In this document: one piece after another, positions 18,506-27,005 of the stretch
Layout: every line of letters starts with the position of its first letter
How positions within the stretch are numbered: position 1 is the first letter of the stretch
Assembly: GCA_937942145.1 (NCBI GenBank)
Contig: CALDFV010000101.1
Span: 1 to 43,718 of the forward strand
Source: an uncultured Opitutaceae bacterium
GTDB taxonomy: Bacteria; Verrucomicrobiota; Verrucomicrobiia; Opitutales; Opitutaceae
Direction: 5' to 3'
DNA length: 43,718 nt
The notes under the pieces: model-generated
The model's input: the letters and a program-made list of their open reading frames with translations, nothing else
Database searches by the model: none
Told to the model about the DNA's origin: nothing
Program-made: the position numbers and the translations under genes

Positions 18506-20010
18506 GCCTTCACCTCCTCTATAAAGTACCCAAACACGTCCGATTTTAAGACCCTAATTCGCGATCCTTTGGATACGGAACCCACTTCCACTCGAGCTTC
18601 AAAACGCTGTCCGCCTATCTCGATTTCACCCGTCGGGAAAAGATCGGTTACGGCAACCCCTTCCGCCCCCGCAACCGGTCGCTCGCTCTTTATCGAGTCC
18701 AATCCTTGGCTCGTTCCTTCCACCGATCCCGCGAGTATCATTCGATCCCAGAAAACCGATTTCGGCAAAAAACGGGCCAAGGCCATGAACAAGACCACCG
18801 CAATCAGGATACCACCAAAAAGGTTGTACATAGGGGTCAGAAAGAGGTCGAATGTAATGTCGAAATCGGGAGTTTCCTGCGGCCACATGTCAGCCATGCT
18901 CCAAACAATGCCTCCCAACATCATGATGATTCCTGGTAATGCCAGAAAAACGACCCCTGGAAAGAAAACCACTTCTATAAAGACAAGGAGTGCCCCTATC
19001 ACAAATACGATGAGACCCTCGTATCCCGAAAGCCCCGCAACATTGTGTCCAAAATTCACGATCGCTATCAACGCGATGCCTGCGACCCCGAAAACTCCAA
19101 ATCCCGGTGTTTTGAATTCCACAAGCAGGGCCAATATTCCCAAACCTAAAAGCACTGGGCTCAGAGTCATCAAATGAGCCGCCAAACTTAAGGACCAGGT
19201 CGTTACAAAATCGTGCCTAACGATCTCTCTTCCATCCGCGATCGATTCGATGAGGGAGTCTAGATCATCATGAATTCCAGCGCCGAGGAGAGGCTGGGGT
19301 GGGTCTCCATAATTTTCATGGGCTCTACGAGCATTCAAATTCAAAAGCTTGCCTTCCTTCGAAAGGGTCTCCCCATCGATGACCAGTTCCACATCGGGAT
19401 CAATCATCGCCTCCAGAACTTGGCTACGATAACGATACTCGCCGATATAAGCGTCCACTTTCGAGGTTAGAAAGGCATTAATTTTTCGCTTCATCGAGTC
19501 GTCCACGTCCTGACCCGAACCCGTCACTACTTCCGAGCTCCCCATCGTCGCTCTTGGGGTGAAGTAAATGTCCCGAGTTACCGAAGCGATGATCGCGCCT
19601 GCCGAAATCGCCTCCTCATTTATGAAAGTAGCCGTGGCCCCCTCAAAACGGTCGATCGTTTTCATAATATCCAGCGTCGCGCCCAGCTCTCCACCTGGGG
19701 TATCCATTTCCAAAATCACCAGAGACGCATTCTTTTCAATGGCATCTTTGATTCCAGACCGAATGGCGAAAAGCGTGGGTTGACCGATCGCGTCTTTGAC
19801 CGGAATTACATAAACGGAAAGCGTCTTCTCCGGATCAATGGGGACAGCTAGATCTGGATCGCTCTGAACCAGCCTTTCGGAGGGATTTTCCATTACCGTC
19901 TCGGACTGTGAAGATTCTTCCGCTAAGGACGAATCTTCCGTTTGGGCAAACAAGCCGAAGCCAGCGAAATAGATCGCTGATATAAATATGACTGCAAAAC
20001 GAAACTTCAT
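18502..20010 (-). CDS. membrane-bound NfeD serine protease (NfeD1b-like)
   Basis: About 502 residues: a signal peptide (1-22, MKFRFAVIFISAIYFAGFGLFA), a ClpP-class/SppA-like protease domain (about 60-240), then about four transmembrane helices (GIALIAIVNFGHNVAGLSGYEGLIVFVIGALLVFIEVV and beyond) and a C-terminal OB-fold NfeD domain (about 425-502). The protease domain has LVILEMDTPGGELG (about 97-110) and AISAGAIIA with the presumptive nucleophile Ser137; Lys176 in the following KRKINAF segment is the candidate general base, inferred by analogy with archaeal PH1510. ATG at 20010 is chosen because the signal peptide starts there; an upstream frame to 20187 would bury it. It is the first gene of the nfeD-nfeD-floA set. 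Confidence 0.88.
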   Translation of the reverse strand: MKFRFAVIFISAIYFAGFGLFAQTEDSSLAEESSQSETVMENPSERLVQSDPDLAVPIDPEKTLSVYVIPVKDAIGQPTLFAIRSGIKDAIEKNASLVILEMDTPGGELGATLDIMKTIDRFEGATATFINEEAISAGAIIASVTRDIYFTPRATMGSSEVVTGSGQDVDDSMKRKINAFLTSKVDAYIGEYRYRSQVLEAMIDPDVELVIDGETLSKEGKLLNLNARRAHENYGDPPQPLLGAGIHDDLDSLIESIADGREIVRHDFVTTWSLSLAAHLMTLSPVLLGLGILALLVEFKTPGFGVFGVAGIALIAIVNFGHNVAGLSGYEGLIVFVIGALLVFIEVVFFPGVVFLALPGIIMMLGGIVWSMADMWPQETPDFDITFDLFLTPMYNLFGGILIAVVLFMALARFLPKSVFWDRMILAGSVEGTSQGLDSIKSERPVAGAEGVAVTDLFPTGEIEIGGQRFEARVEVGSVSKGSRIRVLKSDVFGYFIEEVKA

Positions 20011-20102
20011 TTCAGGAGTGTGAGAAATTTTGTCTGACTCATTATCAAAAAGCAAGGATAGGTGGTTAAGAGTACAACGCTCCAAACGCTTGCATAACTG
20101 AT

Positions 20103-20118
20103 ATTTGTTGCAACAAAT
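20103..20118. promoter_or_regulatory. 16-bp perfect palindrome between divergent genes
   Basis: ATTTGTTGCAACAAAT is a perfect 16-base palindrome midway between the long nfeD gene (start 20010, minus) and the aldose epimerase (start 20213, plus). Its position in the divergent promoter region makes it a candidate transcription-factor operator, perhaps of LacI/GntR-like type; no matching regulator gene is in the window. One such palindrome would be expected by chance somewhere in a window this size. Confidence 0.4.
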
Positions 20119-20212
20119 TCCAGATTTCCCATCGGCTGATCCAAATATATGACCGAAACGACAATTTCGTTTCGCATTCTCGGCCAAATCGGTTTTTAAA
20201 CACGCTTCGCAA

Positions 20213-21130
20213 ATGGAGGAAATCGACTACTTAGGATCAAGCATTCGACGGTGGCAGGTGGGGGCATCGACCTTCTTAGCCTGGCCCGAGGCGGGGGCCC
20301 GTCTCATGAATTGGAACATCACCTATCCGGATGGCACCTTCCGTGATATCATCACTTGGCCGGAACTCTCAGATGAGCGTGAAGTCGTGAAAGCTCGTGG
20401 GGGAAACCCGATCTTGTTTCCCTTCTCCGCCCGCACCTTCCACCAGGGCGAGATCAACTTCTGGGAAGACTCGGAGGGAACCAAGCGACCGATGCCGATG
20501 CATGGAATTGCGCGGCAAGGCCAATTTGAACTCACCCGAATAGACGAGACGGGATTCGCCGCTCATTTTCTGCCCGATCAAAATGCATTGGACGTGTATC
20601 CCTACGACTACGATTTCGAAGTTGTCTACCGCTTCGAAGAGAAGGCGTTAACCGTTGAGCTTCGACTGCGCAACAATGACAAGATCCCCATCCCCTGGTC
20701 TGCCGGGCATCATTTCTACTTCAATCTACCCTGGACCGATGGCGCTTCCCGCAAGAGCTACCAGATCGAAATTCCTGCCGGCAAAGCCTGTCGGCATGCG
20801 GCGGACGGAAGCCTGTTCCCCATCACGGGCAATAAGCAGGTCGAATCTCTAGCCAATCCAGAACTCGTCGACCGCATTCATTACGGTCTAACCAGCCCGA
20901 AGATCCTTTGCGAATGTCTGGACGATCATTCCAAGATCGAAATCGAAATCGGCACGGATGAGAAACCGGATCCTGAATACGCCGTCGTTACCTGGACTCA
21001 ATCCGACACCGCTCCCTTCTACTGTATCGAGCCCTGGATGGGGCCGCCTAACAGCCCGGAAACCAAGATTGGTCTTCACACGGTCAACCCCGGAAAAACC
21101 GAGGCCTTTTCGGTTACCGTTAGAGTTTAG
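20213..21130 (+). CDS. aldose 1-epimerase family protein
   Basis: A 305-residue beta-sandwich protein of the galactose-mutarotase family. It has the substrate-side ARGGNPILFPFSARTFHQG, MPMHGIARQGQFEL, IPIPWSAGHHFYFNLPW (the histidine-containing strand) and a late FYCIEPWMGPPN block. The family interconverts alpha and beta anomers of sugars or sugar phosphates; the HGIARQ plus GHHFYF pattern also fits the hexose-6-phosphate mutarotase group. Substrate is not certain. It begins 203 bp from the divergent nfeD gene with a palindrome between them. Confidence 0.87.
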   Translation: MEEIDYLGSSIRRWQVGASTFLAWPEAGARLMNWNITYPDGTFRDIITWPELSDEREVVKARGGNPILFPFSARTFHQGEINFWEDSEGTKRPMPMHGIARQGQFELTRIDETGFAAHFLPDQNALDVYPYDYDFEVVYRFEEKALTVELRLRNNDKIPIPWSAGHHFYFNLPWTDGASRKSYQIEIPAGKACRHAADGSLFPITGNKQVESLANPELVDRIHYGLTSPKILCECLDDHSKIEIEIGTDEKPDPEYAVVTWTQSDTAPFYCIEPWMGPPNSPETKIGLHTVNPGKTEAFSVTVRV

Positions 21131-21170
21131 TCGCTGGTCTTCAGTTTGATAGGTAAGCTGTACACCAAGA

Positions 21171-21464
21171 CTACCGATTCAGCAACGCTGCCACAATCGA
21201 TTCCCATTCTTCCGAAAGTGACCCCTCGAAACGAGACTGGCTCGCCCGACTGTACCAATACGATGCATTGGGCAGGTCTCCTTCCACTCGATGCAAATAG
21301 GCGTGCACCCAATCGCCATCCCCATTGCCCGCGCTCTGGCAAAGCTCATGCGCTTTCTCCCAATCCCCTTTGGCATCGTACCAAAGCGCCTTGAGGACGT
21401 CATTTAGTTCGGAATCCGGCCGATCCGCGGTCTCCACACTGGCTTTAAAATCATCAACTGTCAT
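21171..21464 (-). CDS. small hypothetical protein (helix-rich)
   Basis: A 97-residue, helix-rich soluble protein. The stretch ALWYDAKGDWEKAHELCQ...HAYLHRVEGDLPNASYWYSRA looks like one or two tetratricopeptide-type helical hairpins, and the same HRxEGDxxNAxYWYxRA wording recurs in conserved hypothetical proteins I have seen in Verrucomicrobia and other bacteria. No signal peptide is visible. It is convergent with the epimerase gene (40 bp) and divergent from nadC. It has no assigned function. Confidence 0.75.
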   Translation of the reverse strand: MTVDDFKASVETADRPDSELNDVLKALWYDAKGDWEKAHELCQSAGNGDGDWVHAYLHRVEGDLPNASYWYSRASQSRFEGSLSEEWESIVAALLNR

Positions 21465-21542
21465 GGTTCGAAAGAAGGATGCTCGCTGCCGAGCGATTTT
21501 ATACTTTATATTAGAGCATTCGAATCAGATAACCCTGATCCA

Positions 21543-22472
21543 GTGACTCGAAACACAAAAGAGATCCTCCGATCGTGTTGCCAGCAAATACGCTGGGAAG
21601 CGCTCGACCTAAAACCCATTCAGGAACTCATTGCTCTCGCAATCGAGGAGGACACACTCGGTTCCGGACTCATCGACAAGCCAAAGGTTACCGGGGACCT
21701 TTCGAGTTGCCTAGTACCGGAAGACCACGAAATCACCGCCACATTTCATGCCCGGCAGCCCCTGACTCTCTGCGGTATCGAGCTCGCCCAACTAACGGCT
21801 GCTTTCAGTCCTCAATTGTCTCTCACAGCCCTGGCCGACGATGGCGCCACCCTAGCTGCGGGGGATCCGATCGCCACTCTACGCGGTCCCACTCGCTCCG
21901 CCCTCACCGCGGAGAGGACGCTTCTCAATTTTCTTCAACACCTTAGCGGGATCGCTACAAACACGCGAGCCTATGTCGATGCCCTTAGCGGTTCTCACAC
22001 TCGGATTCTCGATACCCGCAAGACGACACCGGGATACCGCTATCTGGAAAAATACGCCGTGGCCTGCGGCGGCGGCTGGAACCATCGCATGGGACTCTTC
22101 GATCGGGTCATGCTCAAGGACAATCATCTAGCGGCATTCGGTGACGATCTCATGGGAGCAACGGCTAAAGCGGTGGCCCAATCTCGACGGACAAATCCGG
22201 GTGTGCTTGTCGAAATGGAGGTGGATCGCCTCGAACAGATTTCCGCAGCTCTCAAAGCAGAGGTAGATATCATTCTGCTGGACAATTTCTCTGTGCCAGA
22301 CCTGAGGAAAGCGAAAGAGCTGATTGGCGATCAGGCCGTCACCGAGATTAGCGGTAACGTCACTTTGGATACCCTCCAATACTTAACGCCTCTCGGCTGC
22401 GATTTCATATCGACAGGAGCATTGGTTCACAAGAGTGTGTGGGTCGATATTGGGTTGGACTGGGATGAATAA
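21543..22472 (+). CDS. nadC: nicotinate-nucleotide pyrophosphorylase (carboxylating)
   Basis: A 309-residue type II phosphoribosyltransferase converting quinolinate and PRPP to nicotinate mononucleotide, the third de novo NAD step and the one following NadA. Signature sequences: TAERTLLNFLQHLSGIAT, ILDTRKTTPGYRYLEKYAVACGGGWNHRMGLFDRVMLKDNH, LVEMEVDRLEQ, IILLDNFSVPDLRKA and the C-terminal GCDFISTGALVHKSVWVDIGL. GTG at 21543 is the best start. It is about 15 kb from nadA/nadB, so the pathway genes are split here. birA follows on the same strand after about 97 bp, an arrangement common in bacteria. Confidence 0.96.
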   Translation: MTRNTKEILRSCCQQIRWEALDLKPIQELIALAIEEDTLGSGLIDKPKVTGDLSSCLVPEDHEITATFHARQPLTLCGIELAQLTAAFSPQLSLTALADDGATLAAGDPIATLRGPTRSALTAERTLLNFLQHLSGIATNTRAYVDALSGSHTRILDTRKTTPGYRYLEKYAVACGGGWNHRMGLFDRVMLKDNHLAAFGDDLMGATAKAVAQSRRTNPGVLVEMEVDRLEQISAALKAEVDIILLDNFSVPDLRKAKELIGDQAVTEISGNVTLDTLQYLTPLGCDFISTGALVHKSVWVDIGLDWDE

Positions 22473-22569
22473 ACCGATAGACCCAAATTCCTTCAACCTC
22501 CCCAATCGTCATCAGATACTTAATACTCGGCCTCATGCTGCCTAATTCATCCCCAAACCAAGGAATCAG

Positions 22570-23553
22570 ATGTTGACGAAAGAGGTCATGATACTGAGGG
22601 AACTTCTGGACGCAAAAAAAGAGTTCGTATCCGGAAACCATATTGCCGAACGCTTGGGAATTTCCCGAGTAGCCATATGGTCACACATGGAAAAACTACG
22701 ATCCCAGGGCTTTGATTTTGAAGCCGTTCGCAGTAAAGGCTACCGACTAACCCTCCGCCCCGACTCGCTGAACGAAGCATTGATACGGGCTTTGCTTCCC
22801 CGGGCCGCCAAAGATTTAAATGTCGTAGTACGCGACCGTATCGACAGCACCAATTCGGAGGCCGAGCGTCTTCTGGCAAATGGCCAGGAAACACCGGTCC
22901 TCGTCCTCGCTCGCGAACAAACCGAGGGCCGCGGCCGTCTGGGACGGCGATGGCACAGTCCTGACAATGGGAACCTGTACGCCAGTTTCGCTTTTCGCCC
23001 TGAGGTCTCCCCAGCGAGGTTATCGACATTCACTCTTTGGATGGGAGTAAACATTTGCGAATGCATCAATTCCTTCTTCAGAATTGAGAGCAACATCAAG
23101 TGGCCCAACGACATCCACATCGAAGGACGCAAAGTCGCCGGAATTTTGACGGAAGCCCGTATGGATGCGGATCAAACCCGCGATGTTGTTCTCGGAATCG
23201 GCCTCAACGTAAACGGGGACACGAACGACTGGCCTGAAGACCTGAAAGCGATCGCAACGTCGATCCGGCAGGAAACCGGGTCCGCTCAAGACATAAATCG
23301 CTTTACCGCGGCTCTCGCCGGTCGGGTTGCGCTCGCATACGAACAATTTGTTTCCGATTCGCACAGAGCCGCATTGAAGGAAAAGTGGAACGCCTATGAT
23401 GCTTTGCAGGGCCGTGAGGTTAGCCTCCTGCAAGGGAAAGACAAGATCACTGGAATCGCTCGCGGAATTGACGTCCATGGAGCGCTCGTTTTGGAACGGG
23501 TGGATGGATCTAAACTCCTCATACGAGCGGGAGAGGTTACGATCGAAAAATGA
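22570..23553 (+). CDS. birA: bifunctional biotin ligase / biotin-operon repressor
   Basis: A 327-residue BirA. The N-terminal winged helix-turn-helix (residues 1-60, including HIAERLGISRVAIWSHMEKL) suggests it can bind DNA and repress biotin genes; the catalytic domain follows with TEGRGRLGRRWHSP (119-131, the biotinyl-AMP loop), KWPNDIHIEGRKVAGIL (177-193) and the C-terminal SH3-like domain (about 280-327). It attaches biotin to carboxylase subunits. No biotin-biosynthesis genes or obvious bioO-like operators lie in this window, so any repressor target must lie elsewhere. Confidence 0.95.
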   Translation: MLTKEVMILRELLDAKKEFVSGNHIAERLGISRVAIWSHMEKLRSQGFDFEAVRSKGYRLTLRPDSLNEALIRALLPRAAKDLNVVVRDRIDSTNSEAERLLANGQETPVLVLAREQTEGRGRLGRRWHSPDNGNLYASFAFRPEVSPARLSTFTLWMGVNICECINSFFRIESNIKWPNDIHIEGRKVAGILTEARMDADQTRDVVLGIGLNVNGDTNDWPEDLKAIATSIRQETGSAQDINRFTAALAGRVALAYEQFVSDSHRAALKEKWNAYDALQGREVSLLQGKDKITGIARGIDVHGALVLERVDGSKLLIRAGEVTIEK

Positions 23554-23708
23554 ACGTTATTCGAAAAGTCGAGGTCACAGGTCAAGAGGGTCAGAAATTA
23601 GGTGATCCCTCTCCCCTCTTTCAACGGATACATATTGGGATTGCGGCCATCCGGAAGCCTCTCATTGTTTCTCGGATCGTTTAGATCAAACTAAGTTAGC
23701 CCTAGGAC

Positions 23709-24758
23709 GTGGATCAGAAGGAATATACAATAGAAGTCGAAAACCTGTGCAAACGTTTCGGTAAGCTCGAAGCCGTAGCTGGAATTTCCTTCCAGGTTGA
23801 GAAGGGCCAGATTGTCGGATTCCTAGGGCCCAATGGAGCCGGTAAAAGTACCACAATGCGTATCTTAACTGGTTACACACGAGCTACTTCTGGGATAGCA
23901 AGAATATGCGGGTTCCCGGTTGCTTCAGAGCCTCACGAGATCAAGCGACGCGTTGGCTACATGCCGGAGAATAATCCACTGCCGCTCGAGCTCAGGGTGC
24001 GCGAATACCTTAAATGGAGAGCCCGACTTAAGGAGCTGCCTTTGCGCCATCGCAGCAAACGCGTCGATGAAGTCATGGAACGGTGCGACCTCACAAGGGC
24101 TCGCGACCGCATAATCGGAAAACTCTCAAAAGGTTTCCGCCAAAGAGTAGGCATCGCCGACGCCATACTAGCCCATCCGGAAGTTATCATAATGGATGAG
24201 CCAACGATTGGGCTGGACCCCCATCAAGTCATCATGATTCGCGATCTTATCGCGAGCCTGCGGGGAAAGATGAGTGTCATCATTTCCAGTCACATCCTCC
24301 CGGAAATCGAGATGACCTGCGACCAAGTCATAATCATCAACGGCGGAAAGATCGTCGGCAAGGGCACGCCCAACGAGCTTCGGGAAACCTTCATCGACTC
24401 CACGATCTACGAGCTGGAAATCAATGGAGATCTGGGAGATCTTCGGGAGTCGCTAAAAAATGTAGCTTCCAATCTTGAAGTCGCCCAGTACACCGAAGCC
24501 GATGAGCGGGGTTTTTCCAAGGTGACCATCCGCATTCCAGGCCGACACGACTATGGGGAAATGCTCTTTAGTTGCTTGTCAGACAATCCCCTGATTCGAA
24601 CACGGTCCTTGAGAATGCGGGAAGCTCCTCTCGAAGATGTCTTCCTTGCTGCCACACGCCGCAGTTGGGAAACCCTGGATACAGATCTTACTAAGAAACC
24701 GGAGAGTATCGCTTCGGAAACCGAAGAAAAAGAGGTTTCGACAGCGGGGCAGCAATAG
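23709..24758 (+). CDS. ABC transporter ATP-binding protein (Gld-like)
   Basis: A 349-residue ABC ATPase of the ABC-2/GldA-like class. Walker A is GPNGAGKSTT (40-49), the Q-loop region MPENNPLPLELRVREYL follows, the signature is LSKGFRQRV (140-148), Walker B is IIMDEPTIGLDP (161-172), and His196 is the switch (ISSHILPE). It has an additional C-terminal domain of about 100 residues. GTG at 23709 is the start; an AGGA precedes it. It opens a five-gene operon: the permease ATG begins one base beyond its stop (TAGAATG). It probably energises an exporter or an envelope assembly machine. Confidence 0.92.
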   Translation: MDQKEYTIEVENLCKRFGKLEAVAGISFQVEKGQIVGFLGPNGAGKSTTMRILTGYTRATSGIARICGFPVASEPHEIKRRVGYMPENNPLPLELRVREYLKWRARLKELPLRHRSKRVDEVMERCDLTRARDRIIGKLSKGFRQRVGIADAILAHPEVIIMDEPTIGLDPHQVIMIRDLIASLRGKMSVIISSHILPEIEMTCDQVIIINGGKIVGKGTPNELRETFIDSTIYELEINGDLGDLRESLKNVASNLEVAQYTEADERGFSKVTIRIPGRHDYGEMLFSCLSDNPLIRTRSLRMREAPLEDVFLAATRRSWETLDTDLTKKPESIASETEEKEVSTAGQQ

Positions 24759-24759
24759 A

Positions 24760-25521
24760 ATGAGACATTTCATTACGCTACTCCGAAACGAGATTTGGAA
24801 GCTCCTGATAAGTCCGAGCACCTACATCGCCGCGTTTCTATTCCTGCTCGTCATGGGATTTCTGTTTCAGCTGATTCTCCTCGAATATGCAAGCGACCCC
24901 AAAGAGGAAAATCCATCCATCACCTTTTTCCGGCTCTTTTTCCTTCCCGTTTTCTTTATGGTACCCCTCCTCACGATGAAGAGTGTCGCCGAGGAAAGAG
25001 CGACCGGAACGATCGAGACACTCATGACGACCCCGGTCACCGCAACGGAAGTCATTCTCTCGAAATTCTGCGCTGGATACCTATACTACTCCCTACTTTG
25101 GATGTTCACGGGGAGCTTTCACATTCTGTTTTATTCATTCGTCCAGGAGGACTCCTTGTTTGACCCGTATCCAATTGTTGGTGGCTACGCCTACGTTGCC
25201 ATCAGTGGGGGGCTGTTTCTCAGTCTGGGGATATTCGCCAGCGCATTGACTCGAAGCCAGCTCATTGCCGGTATTGTCAGCTTTTCACTTGTTTTCGGAT
25301 TCATTGTTGTCGGCAGCTTTCTCGACGAGATGGCTCTGCCCTGGATTGACCAGCCTCGATGGGTAGAGATTCTGGCCAACCACACCGACGTCCTTCAACA
25401 TATGAGGGACTTTTCATCTGGAATCATCGACACCAGGGCTATCGTTCTCTATGCAAGCTGCTCATTGGCCTTTTTATTTTTGAGCATTCTCATCCTAGAA
25501 TATCGGGAGGGAGGTTGCTAG
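24760..25521 (+). CDS. ABC-2 type permease (GldF-like)
   Basis: A 253-residue membrane protein with about six transmembrane segments (ISPSTYIAAFLFLLVMGFLFQLILL, FFRLFFLPVFFMVPLLTM, YLYYSLLWMFTGSFHILFYSF and others). LLTMKSVAEERATGTIETLMTTPVTATEVILSKF is the conserved coupling region of ABC-2/GldF-like permeases. ATG at 24760 is used because MRHFITLLRNEIWKLLISP is the family N-terminus; an earlier frame from 24637 only overlaps the ATPase gene. It is translated immediately after the ATPase and is followed after 4 bp by the GldG-like gene. Confidence 0.9.
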   Translation: MRHFITLLRNEIWKLLISPSTYIAAFLFLLVMGFLFQLILLEYASDPKEENPSITFFRLFFLPVFFMVPLLTMKSVAEERATGTIETLMTTPVTATEVILSKFCAGYLYYSLLWMFTGSFHILFYSFVQEDSLFDPYPIVGGYAYVAISGGLFLSLGIFASALTRSQLIAGIVSFSLVFGFIVVGSFLDEMALPWIDQPRWVEILANHTDVLQHMRDFSSGIIDTRAIVLYASCSLAFLFLSILILEYREGGC

Positions 25522-25525
25522 CTGT

Positions 25526-26998
25526 ATGAGCTTGATCGAATCCTATCAGTCCAACCGAATCGTCGATACGTTTCACACGATCGCCCAGTTCCTATTGGTC
25601 TTTCTCATCCTCGCGGCAGTCAACGCCATTGCCATGCGTTCCTACAAGCGAATCGATACCACGATCGGTCGCACCTACACCCTTTCAGCCCAAACCGTTG
25701 CCTATCTCCATCAGCTCGAACAGCCGATTCAGATTATCGTAACGCTTTCAGACCAAAATGTAGATCTGGGGATTAGAGACATCTATTACGACGTCAAATC
25801 CTTGCTCAGCGAATACGAATATGAAACGCGTAACCAAGGCGAGAACCGCGTTAGCGTTGAATACGTAGACATCTACCAACAAACGAGACGCACTAAAGAG
25901 CTCAACATTAGCGAGGATAACGCGATTATCTTTAGAACTCGGGGTTTGGAGACGCCTAAGTCGATTCAAATTGACGAGCTCTACCGCCTCGAGAATGGCG
26001 AGCTGAGAGAGTTTCTAGGTGAAAACATCTTCACTCGCGCGATACTGGAAATCTCCCAGAAGGAGATCCCCGTCATTTATTTCACCACTGGACACGGAGA
26101 ACTCAACCCAAACGACTTCTCCCCCTCACAGGGAATTTCCAAATTGATGGACGAGCTGAAAAGTCGAAACTTGAAAACCGCTACCCTGGATTTTTCGGCG
26201 AACAGAGAGATTCCCAAAGACGCGGCGCTAGTAGTTATTCCCGCTCCGAAAACGAGGATTCTTCCCCGAGAGCAAGAATTGCTGAAGAGTTTTCTACGAA
26301 AAGAGTCCGGCCGCGTATTGATATTGCTAGAGCCGGATGCAGATCATGGACTAGACGATCTGCTTTTCGAATGGGGGCTTCTGACCGACAAAGCGCTGGC
26401 CATCGAAGCCAGCCGAAACAGCCTCATCGACGGCGGTGACCTCATGGTCCGACGATTCGCGCCCCACCCCATAACAGACAAGCTGCTGAAATTGAACATG
26501 TCCATCATTACAGATCGGGCTCGCGTCGTTCGCGAAGATCCTGGAAGACCGATCGACGAATCACTCATTATAAAAGAACTGATGGCTACTTCGGACAACA
26601 GTTGGGGCGAAAAGAATTACGCCGTCGAGGGCTTCCCCCAGTTCGACCCAGCCGTCGACTTAAAAGGTCCCGTCCGAGTCGCAGCGGTCTCAGAGAAAAA
26701 GGTCGATTCCTCTCTGGGCATCAGCATTCCCGGAGGGCGGCTTATTGTCATCGGCACCTCAAGTTTCATCGCGAATAATCGCATCCAAGCTTCAGGAAAT
26801 CTCTTTCTCGCCCTCAACGCGATCAACTATGCCATCGACCGAGTCGCTCAGCTCAACATTCCTCCAAGGCCGATACAAAAGGTAAAACTGGACCTGAGCA
26901 TGGAACAGCTCCTGCTTTCTCGATATCTCATATGGCTGGGTCCACCTCTTCTCGTCGGTTTCTTGGGAATTCTCATGTATTTAGCCAGAAGGCAGTAA
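25526..26998 (+). CDS. GldG-like ABC transport auxiliary protein
   Basis: A 490-residue protein with one N-terminal helix (about 14-36, TIAQFLLVFLILAAVNAIA), a large soluble domain and one C-terminal helix (about 463-485, LIWLGPPLLVGFLGILMYLA). The GldG/ABC-auxiliary family signature is present: YTLSAQTVAYLHQLEQPIQIIVTLS, SLLSEYEYETRN, VIYFTTGHGELNP, and LEPDADHGLDDLLFEWGL. In Bacteroidetes GldG works with GldA and GldF in gliding motility; here, with no other gliding genes in the window, a general envelope-transport role is equally likely. The strong GGGAGGGAGG upstream of ATG is the ribosome-binding site. Confidence 0.9.
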   Translation: MSLIESYQSNRIVDTFHTIAQFLLVFLILAAVNAIAMRSYKRIDTTIGRTYTLSAQTVAYLHQLEQPIQIIVTLSDQNVDLGIRDIYYDVKSLLSEYEYETRNQGENRVSVEYVDIYQQTRRTKELNISEDNAIIFRTRGLETPKSIQIDELYRLENGELREFLGENIFTRAILEISQKEIPVIYFTTGHGELNPNDFSPSQGISKLMDELKSRNLKTATLDFSANREIPKDAALVVIPAPKTRILPREQELLKSFLRKESGRVLILLEPDADHGLDDLLFEWGLLTDKALAIEASRNSLIDGGDLMVRRFAPHPITDKLLKLNMSIITDRARVVREDPGRPIDESLIIKELMATSDNSWGEKNYAVEGFPQFDPAVDLKGPVRVAAVSEKKVDSSLGISIPGGRLIVIGTSSFIANNRIQASGNLFLALNAINYAIDRVAQLNIPPRPIQKVKLDLSMEQLLLSRYLIWLGPPLLVGFLGILMYLARRQ

Positions 26999-27005
26999 CG
27001 CCACC

